DNA of 39,002 bases from Paulinella micropora. Taxonomy: Eukaryota > Cercozoa > Imbricatea > Euglyphida. The notes beneath the pieces are model-generated. The model worked only from the letters and a program-made list of their open reading frames with translations, did no database searches and was not told the origin of the DNA. The stretch is taken from the NCBI GenBank assembly GCA_009731375.1, contig BJOX01000025.1, positions 812,013 to 851,014 of the forward strand, in the 5' to 3' direction. Shown here piece by piece: positions 1 to 13,755 of the stretch. The position numbers and the translations under genes were made by a program. How positions within the stretch are numbered: the stretch's first letter is position 1; each line of letters opens with the position of its first letter.

Positions 1-1216
<1,216 letters not shown>

Positions 1217-1222
1217 AGACAC

Positions 1223-1294
1223 CTGAACAAGCCTCGTTCGCATTTGACCCAATGCTAAGACAGTCATACGGTCTCGGTTAATCCACTCCGCTAC
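1223..1294 (-). CDS. Putative 72-bp internal exon, coiled-coil-like peptide
   Basis: Read on the minus strand, an acceptor CTTAG is followed by 24 open codons (beginning [10 protein letters not shown], ending RTRLVQ) and a donor CAG|GTGTCT. The exon is phase 0 at both ends. The peptide is charged and leucine/methionine-spaced, compatible with a coiled coil. Tetranucleotide arrays lie on both sides. The left half of this unit recurs in the TCTA array to the left, and the right half recurs six or so times in the GATA array to the right. The splice junctions and the open frame are seen directly; membership in one gene with the other islands is inferred. No family recognised. Confidence 0.5.
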
Positions 1295-1299
1295 CTAAG

Positions 1300-1311
1300 T
1301 AGATAGATTGG

Positions 1312-1364
<53 letters not shown>

Positions 1365-1448
1365 GGATGGATGGATGGATAGATGGATAGATAGATAGAT
1401 AGATAGATGGAAAGATAGATGGAAAGATAGCTGGATAGATGGATAGAC

Positions 1449-1507
<59 letters not shown>

Positions 1508-1570
1508 AAGTCATACGGTCTCGGTTAATCCACTCCGCAACCTACGTAGATAGATTGGTAGATAGATTGG

Positions 1571-1608
<38 letters not shown>

Positions 1609-1639
1609 CGGTCTCGGTTAATCCACTCCGCAACCTATG

Positions 1640-1706
<67 letters not shown>

Positions 1707-1772
1707 TAGACAGATAGATAGATAGATAGATGGATAGATAGATAGATAGATAGATGGATAGATGGATAGATG

Positions 1773-1810
<38 letters not shown>

Positions 1811-1861
1811 CAGTCATACGGTCTCGGTTAATCCACTCTGCAAGCTACGTAGATAGATTGG

Positions 1862-1906
<45 letters not shown>

Positions 1907-1965
1907 GGATGGATGGATAGATGGATAGATAGATAGATAGATAGATGGATAGATGGATAGATAGC

Positions 1966-2032
<67 letters not shown>

Positions 2033-2086
2033 GACAGTCATACGGTCTCGGTTAATCCACTCCGCAACCTAGGTAGATAGATTGGC

Positions 2087-2137
<51 letters not shown>

Positions 2138-2184
2138 CATACGGTCTCGGTTAATCCACTCCGCAACCTATGTAGATAGATTGG

Positions 2185-2245
<61 letters not shown>

Positions 2246-2362
2246 GGATGGATGGATGGATGGATGGATGGATAGATGGATAGATAGATAGATAGATAGA
2301 TAGATGGATAGATGGATGGATAGATGGATAGATAGATAGATAGATAGATAGATGGATAGATG

Positions 2363-2393
<31 letters not shown>

Positions 2394-2398
2394 GGATG

Positions 2399-2437
<39 letters not shown>

Positions 2438-2446
2438 GGATAAATG

Positions 2447-2485
<39 letters not shown>

Positions 2486-2486
2486 T
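1300..2486. repeat. GATA/GGAT microsatellite with embedded exon fragments
   Basis: (TAGA)n with GGAT variants on the plus strand. Copies of the 5' half of the exon at 1223-1294 (about 45 bp, containing CATACGGTCTCGGTTAATCC) recur near 1510, 1605, 1815, 2040 and 2140. Each copy is flanked by arrays, so these look like duplicated exon fragments, not independent exons. Confidence 0.9.
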
Positions 2487-2552
2487 GATTCAATAACATA
2501 CTTTTAAATATCCAGCATACTCATAACGCACGTGAATTAAAACAGACAAACA

Positions 2553-2721
2553 TACATACACACATACAAACATACATAAATACATACATGAATACACATA
2601 CATACATACATACATACACATACATACATACATACATACATACATACATACATACATACATACATACACATACATACACTCACCTCGTACGCCAAACATT
2701 TCCCATACATACATACATACA

Positions 2722-2752
<31 letters not shown>

Positions 2753-2771
2753 CACATACATACATACACAC
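2553..2771. repeat. CATA microsatellite with a partial exon copy
   Basis: (CATA)n array. Near 2677-2705 it contains a truncated copy of the 3' end and donor of the exon at 2778-2822: the minus strand reads a GAG|GTGAGT junction again. Confidence 0.9.
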
Positions 2772-2777
2772 ACTCAC

Positions 2778-2822
2778 CTCGTATGCCAAGCGCTGGTTCT
2801 GCAGCATGATATCCCAGCCCCC
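2778..2822 (-). CDS. Putative 45-bp internal exon
   Basis: On the minus strand, acceptor CTATAG precedes 15 open codons (GGWDIMLQNQRLAYE), then an excellent donor GAG|GTGAGT. Phase 0 at both ends. The peptide suits a coiled-coil helix. A truncated duplicate of its 3' end and donor lies about 90 bp to the left. This is one of the best-supported micro-exons because both splice signals are strong and the open frame is exact. Confidence 0.55.
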
Positions 2823-2824
2823 CT

Positions 2825-2862
<38 letters not shown>

Positions 2863-2925
2863 GGATAGATAGATAGATGACCGCTTTTTCCACGTCATAC
2901 AGTAAGTGTTTACATATCATATCTT

Positions 2926-2926
2926 T

Positions 2927-2964
<38 letters not shown>

Positions 2965-3275
2965 TATGTATGCTTACAGAAAATGTACGTGAAGGGATCA
3001 CGATTGTGTACATGCATACATGCATACATACATACATACGTACGTACATACGTACATATATACATACATAGATACGTACATACGTACATACAGACATACA
3101 GACATACATACGTACGTACGTACATACGTACTACAGTTTACTGGTCCAAAATGACCCGAAGCTTTCATAAACATACATACATACATACATACATACATAC
3201 GTACGTACGTACGTACGTACGTACGTACATACATACATACACATACATACATACATACATACATACATACAAATG
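2926..3275. repeat. TA dinucleotide and CATA/CGTA arrays
   Basis: (TA)n at 2926-2966, then CATA/CGTA arrays to 3275. The island at about 2876-2905 holds CCGCTTTTTCCACGTCA, a motif shared with the hairpin at 19.5-19.6 kb. On the minus strand it reads DVEKAV. Confidence 0.9.
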
Positions 3276-3307
3276 AATTCACGTACATGACATGGCGTAC
3301 ATATACA

Positions 3308-3656
3308 AATAGATTTACATAAGACGATAATAAACAAATACATTACATAAGACGTTAATAAACAAATACATTACATAAGACGTTCATAAACAAATAGATT
3401 ACATGAGTCGTTAATAAACAAATAGATTACATAAGACGTTCATAAACAAATACATTACATAAGACGTTCATAAACAAATACATTACATAAGACGTTAATA
3501 AACAAGTACATTACATAAGACGTTAAGAAATAAGTAGATTACATAAGACGTTAATAAACAACTAGATTACATAAGACGTTAATAAACAAATAGATTACAT
3601 AAGACGTTCTCAAACAAATACACTACATAAGACGTTAATAGAGAAATAGATTACAT
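3308..3656. repeat. 29-bp minisatellite, about 12 tandem copies
   Basis: Head-to-tail copies of a 29-bp unit containing TTACATAAGACGTTAATAAA, with single-base variants such as GTTCATAAAC and TGAGTCGTTAAT. There are no spacers between units. It runs directly up to the exon at 3659-3688, so on the minus strand it would lie in the intron just after that exon's donor. Confidence 0.9.
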
Positions 3657-3658
3657 AC

Positions 3659-3688
3659 CTCTTTTGCTGCCAGCCTGGCTCTCTGCTG
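3659..3688 (-). CDS. Putative 30-bp micro-exon
   Basis: Minus strand: acceptor ATGTAG, ten open codons (QQRARLAAKE), donor GAG|GTATGT. Phase 0 at both ends. The donor is a consensus match. The peptide is helical and charged like the other islands. A 30-bp exon is short, so this could be a fragment of a longer exon cut by the neighbouring arrays. Confidence 0.45.
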
Positions 3689-4030
3689 CTACATACATAC
3701 AGCATACGTATATATATATACAAAAATACATACATACATGCATGCATGCATACATGCATGCATGCATGCATGCATACATACATGCATGCATGCATGCATA
3801 CATACATACATACATACATACATACATACATACATACATACATACATACATACACACGTACATAAATGCATACACACATACATACATATGCATGCATACA
3901 TGCATGCATACATGCATACATACATGCATGCATACATGCATGCATGCATACATACACACACACATACATACATACATACATACATACATACATACATACA
4001 TACATACATGCATACATACATACATGCTGC
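3689..4030. repeat. CATA/CATG microsatellite
   Basis: Continuous CATA with many CATG variants. At about 4025-4046 a short island reads KPQPQH on the minus strand before GTATGT and looks like a degenerate copy of the exon at 4243-4282. Confidence 0.9.
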
Positions 4031-4059
4031 GGTTGAGGCTTTTGCTTAGATAGAAATAA

Positions 4060-4095
4060 ATAAATAAAATAGATAAATAGATAGATAGATAGATG

Positions 4096-4152
<57 letters not shown>

Positions 4153-4186
4153 CGATAGATCGATCGATCGATCGATCGATCGATCC

Positions 4187-4241
<55 letters not shown>

Positions 4242-4286
4242 CCTGCTGTTGCGGTTTGTGCTTTGTAGGACTGGTCTCTCTGCTGC

Positions 4287-4360
<74 letters not shown>

Positions 4361-4411
4361 TGGTAGGTAGGTAGACAGATAGATAGGTAGGTAGGTAGGT
4401 AGGTAGATAGG

Positions 4412-4497
<86 letters not shown>

Positions 4498-4555
4498 GAT
4501 AGACGCACAGACAGACAGACAGACAGACGGACAGATAGATAGATGGATAGATAGG

Positions 4556-4617
<62 letters not shown>

Positions 4618-4665
4618 CCTGTCTCTGAAGTGCGGGAGCGGAGCAAAAGCAAATAGATCAGAAAG

Positions 4666-4707
<42 letters not shown>

Positions 4708-4732
4708 CAGATAGACAGATAGATAGATAGAC

Positions 4733-4767
<35 letters not shown>

Positions 4768-4817
4768 GACTTGCCTCTGAAGTGCGGGAGCGGAGCAAAC
4801 GCGAATAGATCAGGAAG

Positions 4818-4870
<53 letters not shown>

Positions 4871-4915
4871 GTAGGTAGGTAGACAGATAGATAGGTAGGT
4901 AGGTAGGTAGGTAGG

Positions 4916-4971
<56 letters not shown>

Positions 4972-5013
4972 CGGACAGACAGACAGACAGACAGACGGAC
5001 AGATAGATAGATG

Positions 5014-5107
<94 letters not shown>

Positions 5108-5116
5108 CAGATAGAC

Positions 5117-5173
<57 letters not shown>

Positions 5174-5221
5174 CCTGTCTCTGAAGTGCGGGAGCGGAGC
5201 AAAAGCGAATAGATAAGGAAG

Positions 5222-5259
<38 letters not shown>

Positions 5260-5273
5260 CAGACAGATAGATT

Positions 5274-5325
<52 letters not shown>

Positions 5326-5430
5326 TAGATAGACAGATAGATAGACAGATAGATAGAGACCTGACTCTGAAGTGCGGGAGCGGAGCAAAAGCGAATAGAT
5401 CAGGAAGGATAGATAGATGGATATATATAG

Positions 5431-5473
<43 letters not shown>

Positions 5474-5519
5474 AACCTGTCTCTGAAGTGCGGGAGCGGA
5501 GCAAAAGCGAATAGATCAC

Positions 5520-5593
<74 letters not shown>

Positions 5594-5697
5594 GCCTATC
5601 TCTGAAGTGCGGGAGCGGAGCAAAAGCGAATAGTTCAGGAAGCAGTCCGCCTGCAGACAGAGATAGATAGATAGGTAGATAGATGGATAGACGGATG

Positions 5698-5735
<38 letters not shown>

Positions 5736-5775
5736 CAAAGTGCGGGAGCGGAGAAAAAGCGAACAGATCAGGCAG
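4060..5775. repeat. GATA array with seven copies of a 45-bp island
   Basis: GATA/GACA/GGTA microsatellites interrupted by near-identical islands containing CTGAAGTGCGGGAGCGGAGC at about 4617, 4770, 5174, 5361, 5475, 5594 and 5736. On the minus strand several end in CAG|GT (GTATCT, GTCTCT, GTTTCT), so they look like copies of an exon 3' end. Which frame is coding is unclear: all three carry only short open stretches. Confidence 0.85.
4243..4282 (-). CDS. Putative 40-bp internal exon
   Basis: Minus strand: acceptor ATGCAG, open frame [13 protein letters not shown] with one extra base, donor CAG|GTATCT. The exon ends in phase 1. The flanks are GATA arrays. The composition matches the other coiled-coil islands. 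Confidence 0.4.
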
Positions 5776-5782
5776 CACGGAC

Positions 5783-6700
5783 AGATATATATATGTATAT
5801 ATATATAAATATGTATATATACATATATATATAAATATGTATATATACATATATATAATTATGGATATAGATATAGATATAGATATAGAGTATAGATATT
5901 GAGTATAGATATAGATATAGAGATAGATATAGATATAGATATAGATATATATGCAGATAGAGTATAGATATAGATATAGATATGATATAGATATAGATAT
6001 AGATATAGATATAGATATAGATATAAATATAGATAAGATATAGAAAATGTCGACATAGATATAGATAAAGATGAAGATATGGATATGGATATGGATATAG
6101 ATATAGATATAGATATAGATATATATATAGATATAGATATAGATACAGATACAGATATAGATATAGATATATATATAGATATAGATATAGATATAGACAT
6201 AGATAGATATAGATATAGATGTAGATACAGATATAGATATAGATATAGATATAGGTACAAATATAGATACGCATATAGATATAGATGTAGATATAGATAC
6301 AATATATATATATATAGACATATATAAATATATATATATACGTAGATATAGATATAGATATAGATATAGATATAGATATAGATATATAAAATAAAGATAT
6401 GGGTATGGACCTTCTTGCGTGCTGTTCGGTTTGCTGCTCGGCTCCTATATATACATATATATATATATATATTTCATATACATATATATATGTAAATATA
6501 TATTATATATATATATATATATAAATATGTAGATGTATATAGATATAGATATAGATGTAGATGTAGATGTAGAAAGATATAGATATAGATATAGATATCG
6601 ACATAGATATCGATATAGATATCGATATAGATATCGATACAGATATCGATATAGATAGATAAATACACCTTTTCTTTGTCTCGCTTGCACCAGCCCAGCG
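5783..6700. repeat. TA and GATATA hexanucleotide arrays
   Basis: AT-rich (TA)n and (GATATA)n with ATCGAT variants. Islands at about 6409-6446 and 6664-6700 are non-repetitive. The second reads LVQARQ on the minus strand, a fragment of the exon at 6767-6864. Confidence 0.9.
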
Positions 6701-6766
6701 TGATATAGATATAGATATAGATATAAAGATAGATAGAGATAGAGGTATCGACATAGATATATAGAC

Positions 6767-6864
6767 CTGCTTCTTTGCCCCCAGCTCTTGTCTTGCTTGC
6801 ACTAGCTCTGCTTGTAGTACTTGTATCATATAGCGCAATTTCTCTTCTCGAATATTCCGAGCGC
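6767..6864 (-). CDS. Putative 98-bp coiled-coil exon
   Basis: Minus strand: acceptor ATAAAG, then two bases completing a codon and 32 open codons beginning ARNIREEKLRYMIQVLQAEL and ending GAKKQ, then donor CAG|GTCTAT. The leucine and isoleucine spacing with Glu/Lys/Gln at the other positions is a clear coiled-coil heptad pattern. Truncated copies of its 5' two-thirds recur at about 6926-6990, 7078-7140, 7194-7235, 8344-8465, 8983-9025 and 9442-9485, each cut by a microsatellite. This is the most complete copy. Confidence 0.6.
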
Positions 6865-6879
6865 CTTTATCAAAAAATT

Positions 6880-7500
6880 GAGGCAGGTAGGAAGGTAGGT
6901 AGGTAGGTATGTAGGTAGGTAGATAGCTCTGCTTGTAGTACTTGTGTCATATAGCGCAATTTCTCTTCACGAATATTGCGAGCGCCGTTATCAAAAAATA
7001 GAGGTAGGTAGGAAGGTAGGTAGGTGGGTAGGTAGGTAGGTAGGTAGGTAGGTAGGTAAGTAGGTAGGTAGGTAGGTAGCTCTGCTTGTAGTACTTGTAT
7101 CATATAGCGCAATTTCTCTTCACGAATATTGCGAGCGCCCACACAGTAGATAGATAGAGTGATGAATAGATCGATCGAAAGATAGAGGGATCATTTAGCG
7201 CAATTTCTGTTTCCGGATGTTGCGAGCGCCTTTATTTGAAAACAGAGGTAGGTAGGAAGGTAGGTAGGTGGTAGGTAGGTAGGTTGGTAGGTTGGTGGGT
7301 AGGTAGGTGGGTAGGTTGGTTGGTTGGTTGGTTGGTAGGTAGGTAGATAGGTTGGTAGGTAGGTAGGTGGGTAGGTAGGTAGATAGGTAGGTAGATAGGT
7401 AGGTAGGTAGATAGGTAGGTAGGTAGGTAGGTAGGTAGGTAGGTAGGTAGGTAGGTAGGTTGGTAGGTAGGTAGGTAGATAGGTAGGTAGATAGATAGAT
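6880..7500. repeat. GTAG microsatellite with exon fragments
   Basis: (GTAG)n with GTTG and GTGG variants. It carries three truncated copies of the 6767-6864 exon. Confidence 0.9.
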
Positions 7501-7634
7501 GAGATATCGACTAATGTCAGAAAAAAGGAGCTTCTGATTTCGTCAACCAAGGAAGTCTGTGGGTAAAGTATTAACCCGATGCCCAGCTAAGCCGTGATGT
7601 TTGCACGGAAGGGACTGATACAGGCGATACCAAA
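7499..7634 (-). repeat. Partial copy of the 591-bp dispersed element
   Basis: This is the reverse complement of the right end of the element at 14356-14946, cut by an assembly gap. It is nearly identical to 8019-8152, differing by one base in an A/G run. Confidence 0.85.
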
Positions 7635-8018
7635 NNNNNNNNNNNNNNNNNNNNNNNNNNNNNNNNNNNNNNNNNNNNNNNNNNNNNNNNNNNNNNNNNN
7701 NNNNNNNNNNNNNNNNNNNNNNNNNNNNNNNNNNNNNNNNNNNNNNNNNNNNNNNNNNNNNNNNNNNNNNNNNNNNNNNNNNNNNNNNNNNNNNNNNNNN
7801 NNNNNNNNNNNNNNNNNNNNNNNNNNNNNNNNNNNNNNNNNNNNNNNNNNNNNNNNNNNNNNNNNNNNNNNNNNNNNNNNNNNNNNNNNNNNNNNNNNNN
7901 NNNNNNNNNNNNNNNNNNNNNNNNNNNNNNNNNNNNNNNNNNNNNNNNNNNNNNNNNNNNNNNNNNNNNNNNNNNNNNNNNNNNNNNNNNNNNNNNNNNN
8001 NNNNNNNNNNNNNNNNNN
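7635..8018. other. Assembly gap of 384 N
   Basis: Run of N. The two flanks repeat the same sequence of about 115-130 bp, suggesting that overlapping contig ends were not merged. Confidence 1.
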
Positions 8019-8275
8019 CTAATGTCAGAAAAAAGGAGCTTCTGATTTCGTCAACCAAGGAAGTCTGTGGGTAAAGTATTAACCCGATGCCCAGCTAAGC
8101 CGTGATGTTTGCACGGAGGGACTGATACAGGCGATACCAAAGCTCCCTAGTACCAGGCGGGGCCAGGGCTCGTTCCATAAGCGCCCCTTGCAGAACGAGC
8201 TCCCACCTCCATTACAGAGGACCCAGTAAGCAGATGGAGTTTCGAGACTGTTCGAGAGTCTAAGTATAAACCGAC
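8019..8275 (-). repeat. Partial copy of the 591-bp dispersed element
   Basis: Reverse complement of about 14678-14935. The match is close to exact over 250 bp, including the stretch around GCGCCCCTTGCAGAACGAGC. It ends where the GATA array starts. Confidence 0.85.
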
Positions 8276-9441
<1,166 letters not shown>

Positions 9442-9489
9442 AGCAGTGCGATTGTTCTTCCCGGATGTTGCGAGCGCCTTCATAGATAC

Positions 9490-9543
9490 AGAAATCAATC
9501 AATCGATCAAGCAAACAACCCATCAATCAATCTCAATCAATCC

Positions 9544-9584
<41 letters not shown>

Positions 9585-9585
9585 C

Positions 9586-9623
<38 letters not shown>

Positions 9624-9687
9624 ATCAATCGATCAATCGATCGACCGAACAATCCATCAATCCATCAATTCATCAATCAATCAATCA

Positions 9688-9732
<45 letters not shown>

Positions 9733-9794
9733 CCTACCTACCTACCTACCTTCCTACCTACCCATTAATCAATCAATCAATCAATCATTCAATC

Positions 9795-9827
<33 letters not shown>

Positions 9828-9889
9828 ATCAATCAATCAATCGATCAACCTACCTACCTACCTACCTACCTACCTACTTATCAATCAAC

Positions 9890-9943
<54 letters not shown>

Positions 9944-10090
9944 AATCGAATCGAATCGAATCGAATCGAATCGAATCGAATGGAGATTAGATTAGATTAG
10001 ATTAGATTAGATCAGATTAGATTAGATTAGATTCGATTCGATTCGATCGATCAATCAACCAATCAATCAACCTACCTACCTACCTACCTA
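9490..10090. repeat. TCAA/AATC and CTAC arrays
   Basis: (ATCA)n with CTAC, GAATC and GATTA patches. No gene seen. The region from 10091 to 10261 is non-repetitive, with no convincing open frame. Confidence 0.92.
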
Positions 10091-10261
10091 CTACATATAT
10101 TAATGATATATTTATATCTTTCTATCCTGACCGACTTCGGCGGCCATAACCAACAACGGGGACACCTCACCTTCCCCTAACAAATACATAGATAGATAGA
10201 TAAGATAGGCGGATATGTCTGGTCTATCAGAGCTGCATATCCGAGGACATAGACATCTATT

Positions 10262-10395
10262 NNNNNNNNNNNNNNNNNNNNNNNNNNNNNNNNNNNNNNN
10301 NNNNNNNNNNNNNNNNNNNNNNNNNNNNNNNNNNNNNNNNNNNNNNNNNNNNNNNNNNNNNNNNNNNNNNNNNNNNNNNNNNNNNNNNNNNNNNN
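10262..10395. other. Assembly gap of 134 N
   Basis: Run of N in non-repetitive sequence. Confidence 1.
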
Positions 10396-10440
10396 AACCT
10401 CGACCTAGGCGTATACCTAGTTAGATAGGTAGATAAAGAC

Positions 10441-10521
10441 CATTTGTTTCGGATTGAGGCCAGAAGGAAGCAAGCTGTTGAAGTTGCTCCTGCAGCACAC
10501 GCTTCTCACTCTCCACCGCCG

Positions 10522-10522
<1 letters not shown>
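10441..10522 (-). CDS. Putative 82-bp coiled-coil exon, most complete copy
   Basis: Minus strand: acceptor TATAG, then 27 open codons beginning [20 protein letters not shown] and one extra base, followed by a weak donor ATG|GTCTTT. The first 18 residues show a coiled-coil heptad pattern. Five truncated copies of its first 13-14 codons follow at 10.6-11.3 kb. All five lose the sequence after the VLQQL or VLQEL position. Confidence 0.5.
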
Positions 10523-10529
<7 letters not shown>

Positions 10530-10567
<38 letters not shown>

Positions 10568-10647
10568 TGTATGTATGTATGTATGTATATATGTATAGCT
10601 GCTGCAGTACACGCTTCTCACTCTCCACCGCCGCCTAAATATATTGT

Positions 10648-10708
<61 letters not shown>

Positions 10709-10783
10709 AAATGTATATATGTATAGCTCCTGCAGTACACGCTTCTCACTGTCCGCCGAGGCCTAAATATATTGATATATATG

Positions 10784-10816
<33 letters not shown>

Positions 10817-10981
10817 GTATATGTATAGCTGCTGCAGTACACGCTTCTCACTCTCGACCGCCGCCTGAGTATACATATGTATATATATATACGTATAATA
10901 TATATATAAATATATATATATATACATATATCTATATACATATATACATATATACATATATGTATACACATATATATATAC

Positions 10982-11013
<32 letters not shown>

Positions 11014-11018
11014 GTATG

Positions 11019-11075
<57 letters not shown>

Positions 11076-11126
11076 ATGTATAGCTGCTGCAGTACACGCT
11101 TCTCACTCTGGGCCGCCGCCTGTATA

Positions 11127-11179
<53 letters not shown>

Positions 11180-11280
11180 GTAATACATATATATATATAT
11201 ATATATGTATGTATGCATGTATGTATTTATGTATGTTTAGCTGCTGCAGTACATGCTTCTCACTCGCGGCCGCCGCCTGA
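10530..11280. repeat. TA/GTAT arrays with five truncated exon copies
   Basis: Islands of about 38-41 bp at about 10598-10635, 10725-10763, 10828-10866, 11082-11120 and 11240-11278. Each reads ..SEK[RH]VLQ[QE]L on the minus strand after a TATAG, TTTAG or TTCAG-type boundary. (TA)n and (GTAT)n separate them. Confidence 0.9.
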
Positions 11281-11281
11281 A

Positions 11282-11282
11282 T

Positions 11283-11325
<43 letters not shown>

Positions 11326-11336
11326 ATATATATATA

Positions 11337-11411
<75 letters not shown>

Positions 11412-11631
11412 ATACATATATACATATGTATATATATGTATAAATATTGTTTATTTTATAAATATATGTGTGTGTGTATGTTTGTACAAATATATATGTA
11501 TATATGTATAGCTGCTGCAGTTACTCCTGAAGAAGAAGAAGAAGAAGAAGAAGAAGAAGAAGAAGAAGAAGAAGAAGGCATGTATGCTTGTATGTATTAG
11601 GCGAATAATAGTAATGATAATGATAATAATA

Positions 11632-11670
<39 letters not shown>
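11282..11670. repeat. CA, TAAA, AAG and TAA microsatellites
   Basis: (CA)n, (TAAA)n, (AAG)n at about 11529-11577 and (TAA)n at about 11622-11668 occur in sequence. A sixth, very short exon fragment (GCTGCTGCAG) sits near 11511. Confidence 0.9.
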
Positions 11671-11671
<1 letters not shown>

Positions 11672-11679
11672 TAACAATA

Positions 11680-12173
11680 CAGCCCAATGGCCTCAAGGCG
11701 TTAAACTGTGACGCCAACTCATAACCCTTTGGTGGTAGATGCTGGGGAGGAGGGTCGTTGCGCGCGTAAAAGATCTTAAACTCCGCATATGCTGGTTGAT
11801 AGCCCAGGACCCAGCAGACACCAGATTGTTATGGGTGGGGTTTCGAGGCAGCTCTAGCAACCGCGCTTGGTGTATGCACTTGCACATTCGGTGACGTCTT
11901 GCAAGAGGTTGCTGGGACTGCGGAATAACCTCGGCTTAGTGCAGTCTTGCCCTCAGGAGCTCCATCGGTGGCCCCGATCATCAGGCGAGAGACTGACACG
12001 GGGGGGTGGAGGACCTCGAACAAGGGTATTGGAGGCTTATGTCCGTTGAGGATATGCCATTAGCTGCATCAGTACGCCTCAGATATAGTAAATCTGCCTT
12101 GGAGTGTTGACTGTGACATATTTGAGGGAAATCCCGATGAAAAAACCTAGTCACACTTGCTAAACCAGAGTTC
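11680..12173. repeat. 494-bp tandem duplication, copy 1
   Basis: Non-repetitive sequence beginning CAGCCCAATGGCC and directly repeated from 12174 with only a few differences. No convincing protein or tRNA-derived promoter found. The pair is flanked by TAA arrays on both sides. Confidence 0.9.
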
Positions 12174-12584
12174 CAGCCCAATGGCCTCAAGGCGTTAAAC
12201 TGTGACGCCAACTCATAATCCTTTGGTGGTAGATGCTGGGGAGAGGGTCGTTGCGCGCGTAAAAGATCTTAAACTCCGCATATGCTGGTTGATAGCCCAG
12301 GACCCAGTAGACACCAGATTGTTATGGGTGGGGTTTCGAGGCAGCTCTAGCAACCGCGCTTGGTGTATGCACTTGCACATTCGGTGACGTCTTGCAAGAG
12401 GTTGCTGGGACTGCGGAATAACCTCGGCTTAGTGCAGTCTTGCCCTCAGGAGCTCCATCGGTGGCCCCGATCATCAGGCGAGAGACTGACACGGGGGGGT
12501 GGAGGACCTCGAACAAGGGTATTGGAGGCTTATGTCCGTTGAGGATATGCCATTAGCTGCATCAGTACGCCTCAGATATAGTAA
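12174..12584. repeat. 494-bp tandem duplication, copy 2 (truncated)
   Basis: Copy of 11680-12105, lacking the last 70 bp or so. It ends at GATATAGTAAA and runs into a TAA array. The near identity implies a recent duplication or a collapsed, longer array. Confidence 0.9.
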
Positions 12585-12592
12585 ACAATAAC

Positions 12593-12642
<50 letters not shown>

Positions 12643-12654
12643 GGCATGTATGAC

Positions 12655-12714
12655 CAATGCGCGACGTAGCTCGTTGTTCTCTCTGACCAGCTGCTCGCTC
12701 TGTCGTTGCGCAGC
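12655..12714 (-). CDS. Putative 60-bp coiled-coil exon
   Basis: Minus strand: acceptor TATTAG, 20 open codons AAQRQSEQLVRENNELRRAL, donor TTG|GTCATA. Phase 0 at both ends. The L-x6-L and N-N-E-L spacing is a strong leucine-zipper-like heptad pattern. A TAA array lies to the left and a CATA array to the right. Confidence 0.55.
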
Positions 12715-12717
12715 CTA

Positions 12718-12862
12718 ATACATACATCACATACATGCATGACATGCATACATGACATACATACATGCACACATACATGCACACATGCATGCACACATGC
12801 ATGCATACATACATGCATACATGCATACATACATACATACATACATACATACATACATACCA
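12718..12862. repeat. CATA/CATG microsatellite
   Basis: CATA/CATG/GACA array lying between two exon-like islands. Confidence 0.9.
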
Positions 12863-12876
12863 AACACAACACATAC

Positions 12877-12920
12877 CACAGAATAATATCTCAGCAGCAT
12901 GATTTTGTTGAAGCAAGCAT
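12877..12920 (-). CDS. Putative 44-bp exon
   Basis: Minus strand: acceptor TATGCAG, open frame CLLQQNHAAEILFC with one base at each end, consensus donor GTG|GTATGT. Phase 1 at the 3' end. The 250 bp to the right (12921-13197) are non-repetitive and I see no further exon in them. Confidence 0.4.
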
Positions 12921-13203
12921 CTGCATACTGAGCATACTTTTTCTACCACTTCTTACCTCACTACTGCCTTTTTCTACCCTTTCTTACCTCACTACTGCCT
13001 TTCTGACCCCCTCTTATACACGATGATCTGAACCACTAAGCCACTCGTCCCCAGAAAACCTGACGCCGCAGATCACGGCCTATTTCGCGGGAATTTCACC
13101 CAGTGTAAAAATTCGCGTGAAATGAGCCGTGTTTTGCGGCGCGGCAGTGTTTTTCTTTTACGTCGGGTTTTTTTCTGGTGAGGAGTAGCAATATGACTCC
13201 TAC

Positions 13204-13260
13204 CTGTAGTGTGTGCATCTGTTCAGTGTGTCGCTGCAGTGCCGCCTGCGCTTTGCCCAC
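13204..13260 (-). CDS. Putative 57-bp coiled-coil exon
   Basis: Minus strand: acceptor CTTTGTGTAG, 19 open codons VGKAQAALQRHTEQMHTLQ, donor CAG|GTAGGA. Phase 0. A second copy at about 13416-13478 preserves most residues but is thrown out of frame by a short CA-repeat difference and has lost its splice borders. Confidence 0.5.
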
Positions 13261-13270
13261 CTACACAAAG

Positions 13271-13312
<42 letters not shown>

Positions 13313-13415
13313 ACACCTACATGTACACAAAGATATTATATATATATATATATAATTATATCTTAGATTTAGATGTAGATATAGATATGATAAATACACA
13401 TATAGATCGTATACG

Positions 13416-13478
13416 TAGTGTGTAGTGTGTGCAGCTGCTCAGTGTGTGTCGTCGCAGTGCCTCCTGCGTCTTTCTCAC
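13416..13478 (-). pseudogene. Frameshifted copy of the 13204-13260 exon
   Basis: Similar to the exon at 13204-13260 along its whole length. An added CA unit in the middle breaks the frame. Confidence 0.45.
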
Positions 13479-13755
13479 AATATATAATATATATATATAT
13501 ACATATATACGTATAATAGGAGATATGGCTGTAGATATAGATATGGATATAGATAAACATGTATAGATATAGATATAGATATAGATATAGATATAGATAT
13601 AGGTATAGGTATAGGTATAGGTATAGATATAGGTATAGATATAGATATAGATATATAGATATAGATATATAGATATAGATATAGATATAGATGTAGATAT
13701 AAATACAAATATAGATATAGATATAGATACATACAAATATACAAACGAAACATAC

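Noticed and set aside
3308-3656. CRISPR-like array of 29-bp repeats
   Set aside because: The units are head to tail with no spacers, in a eukaryotic microsatellite region with no cas genes.
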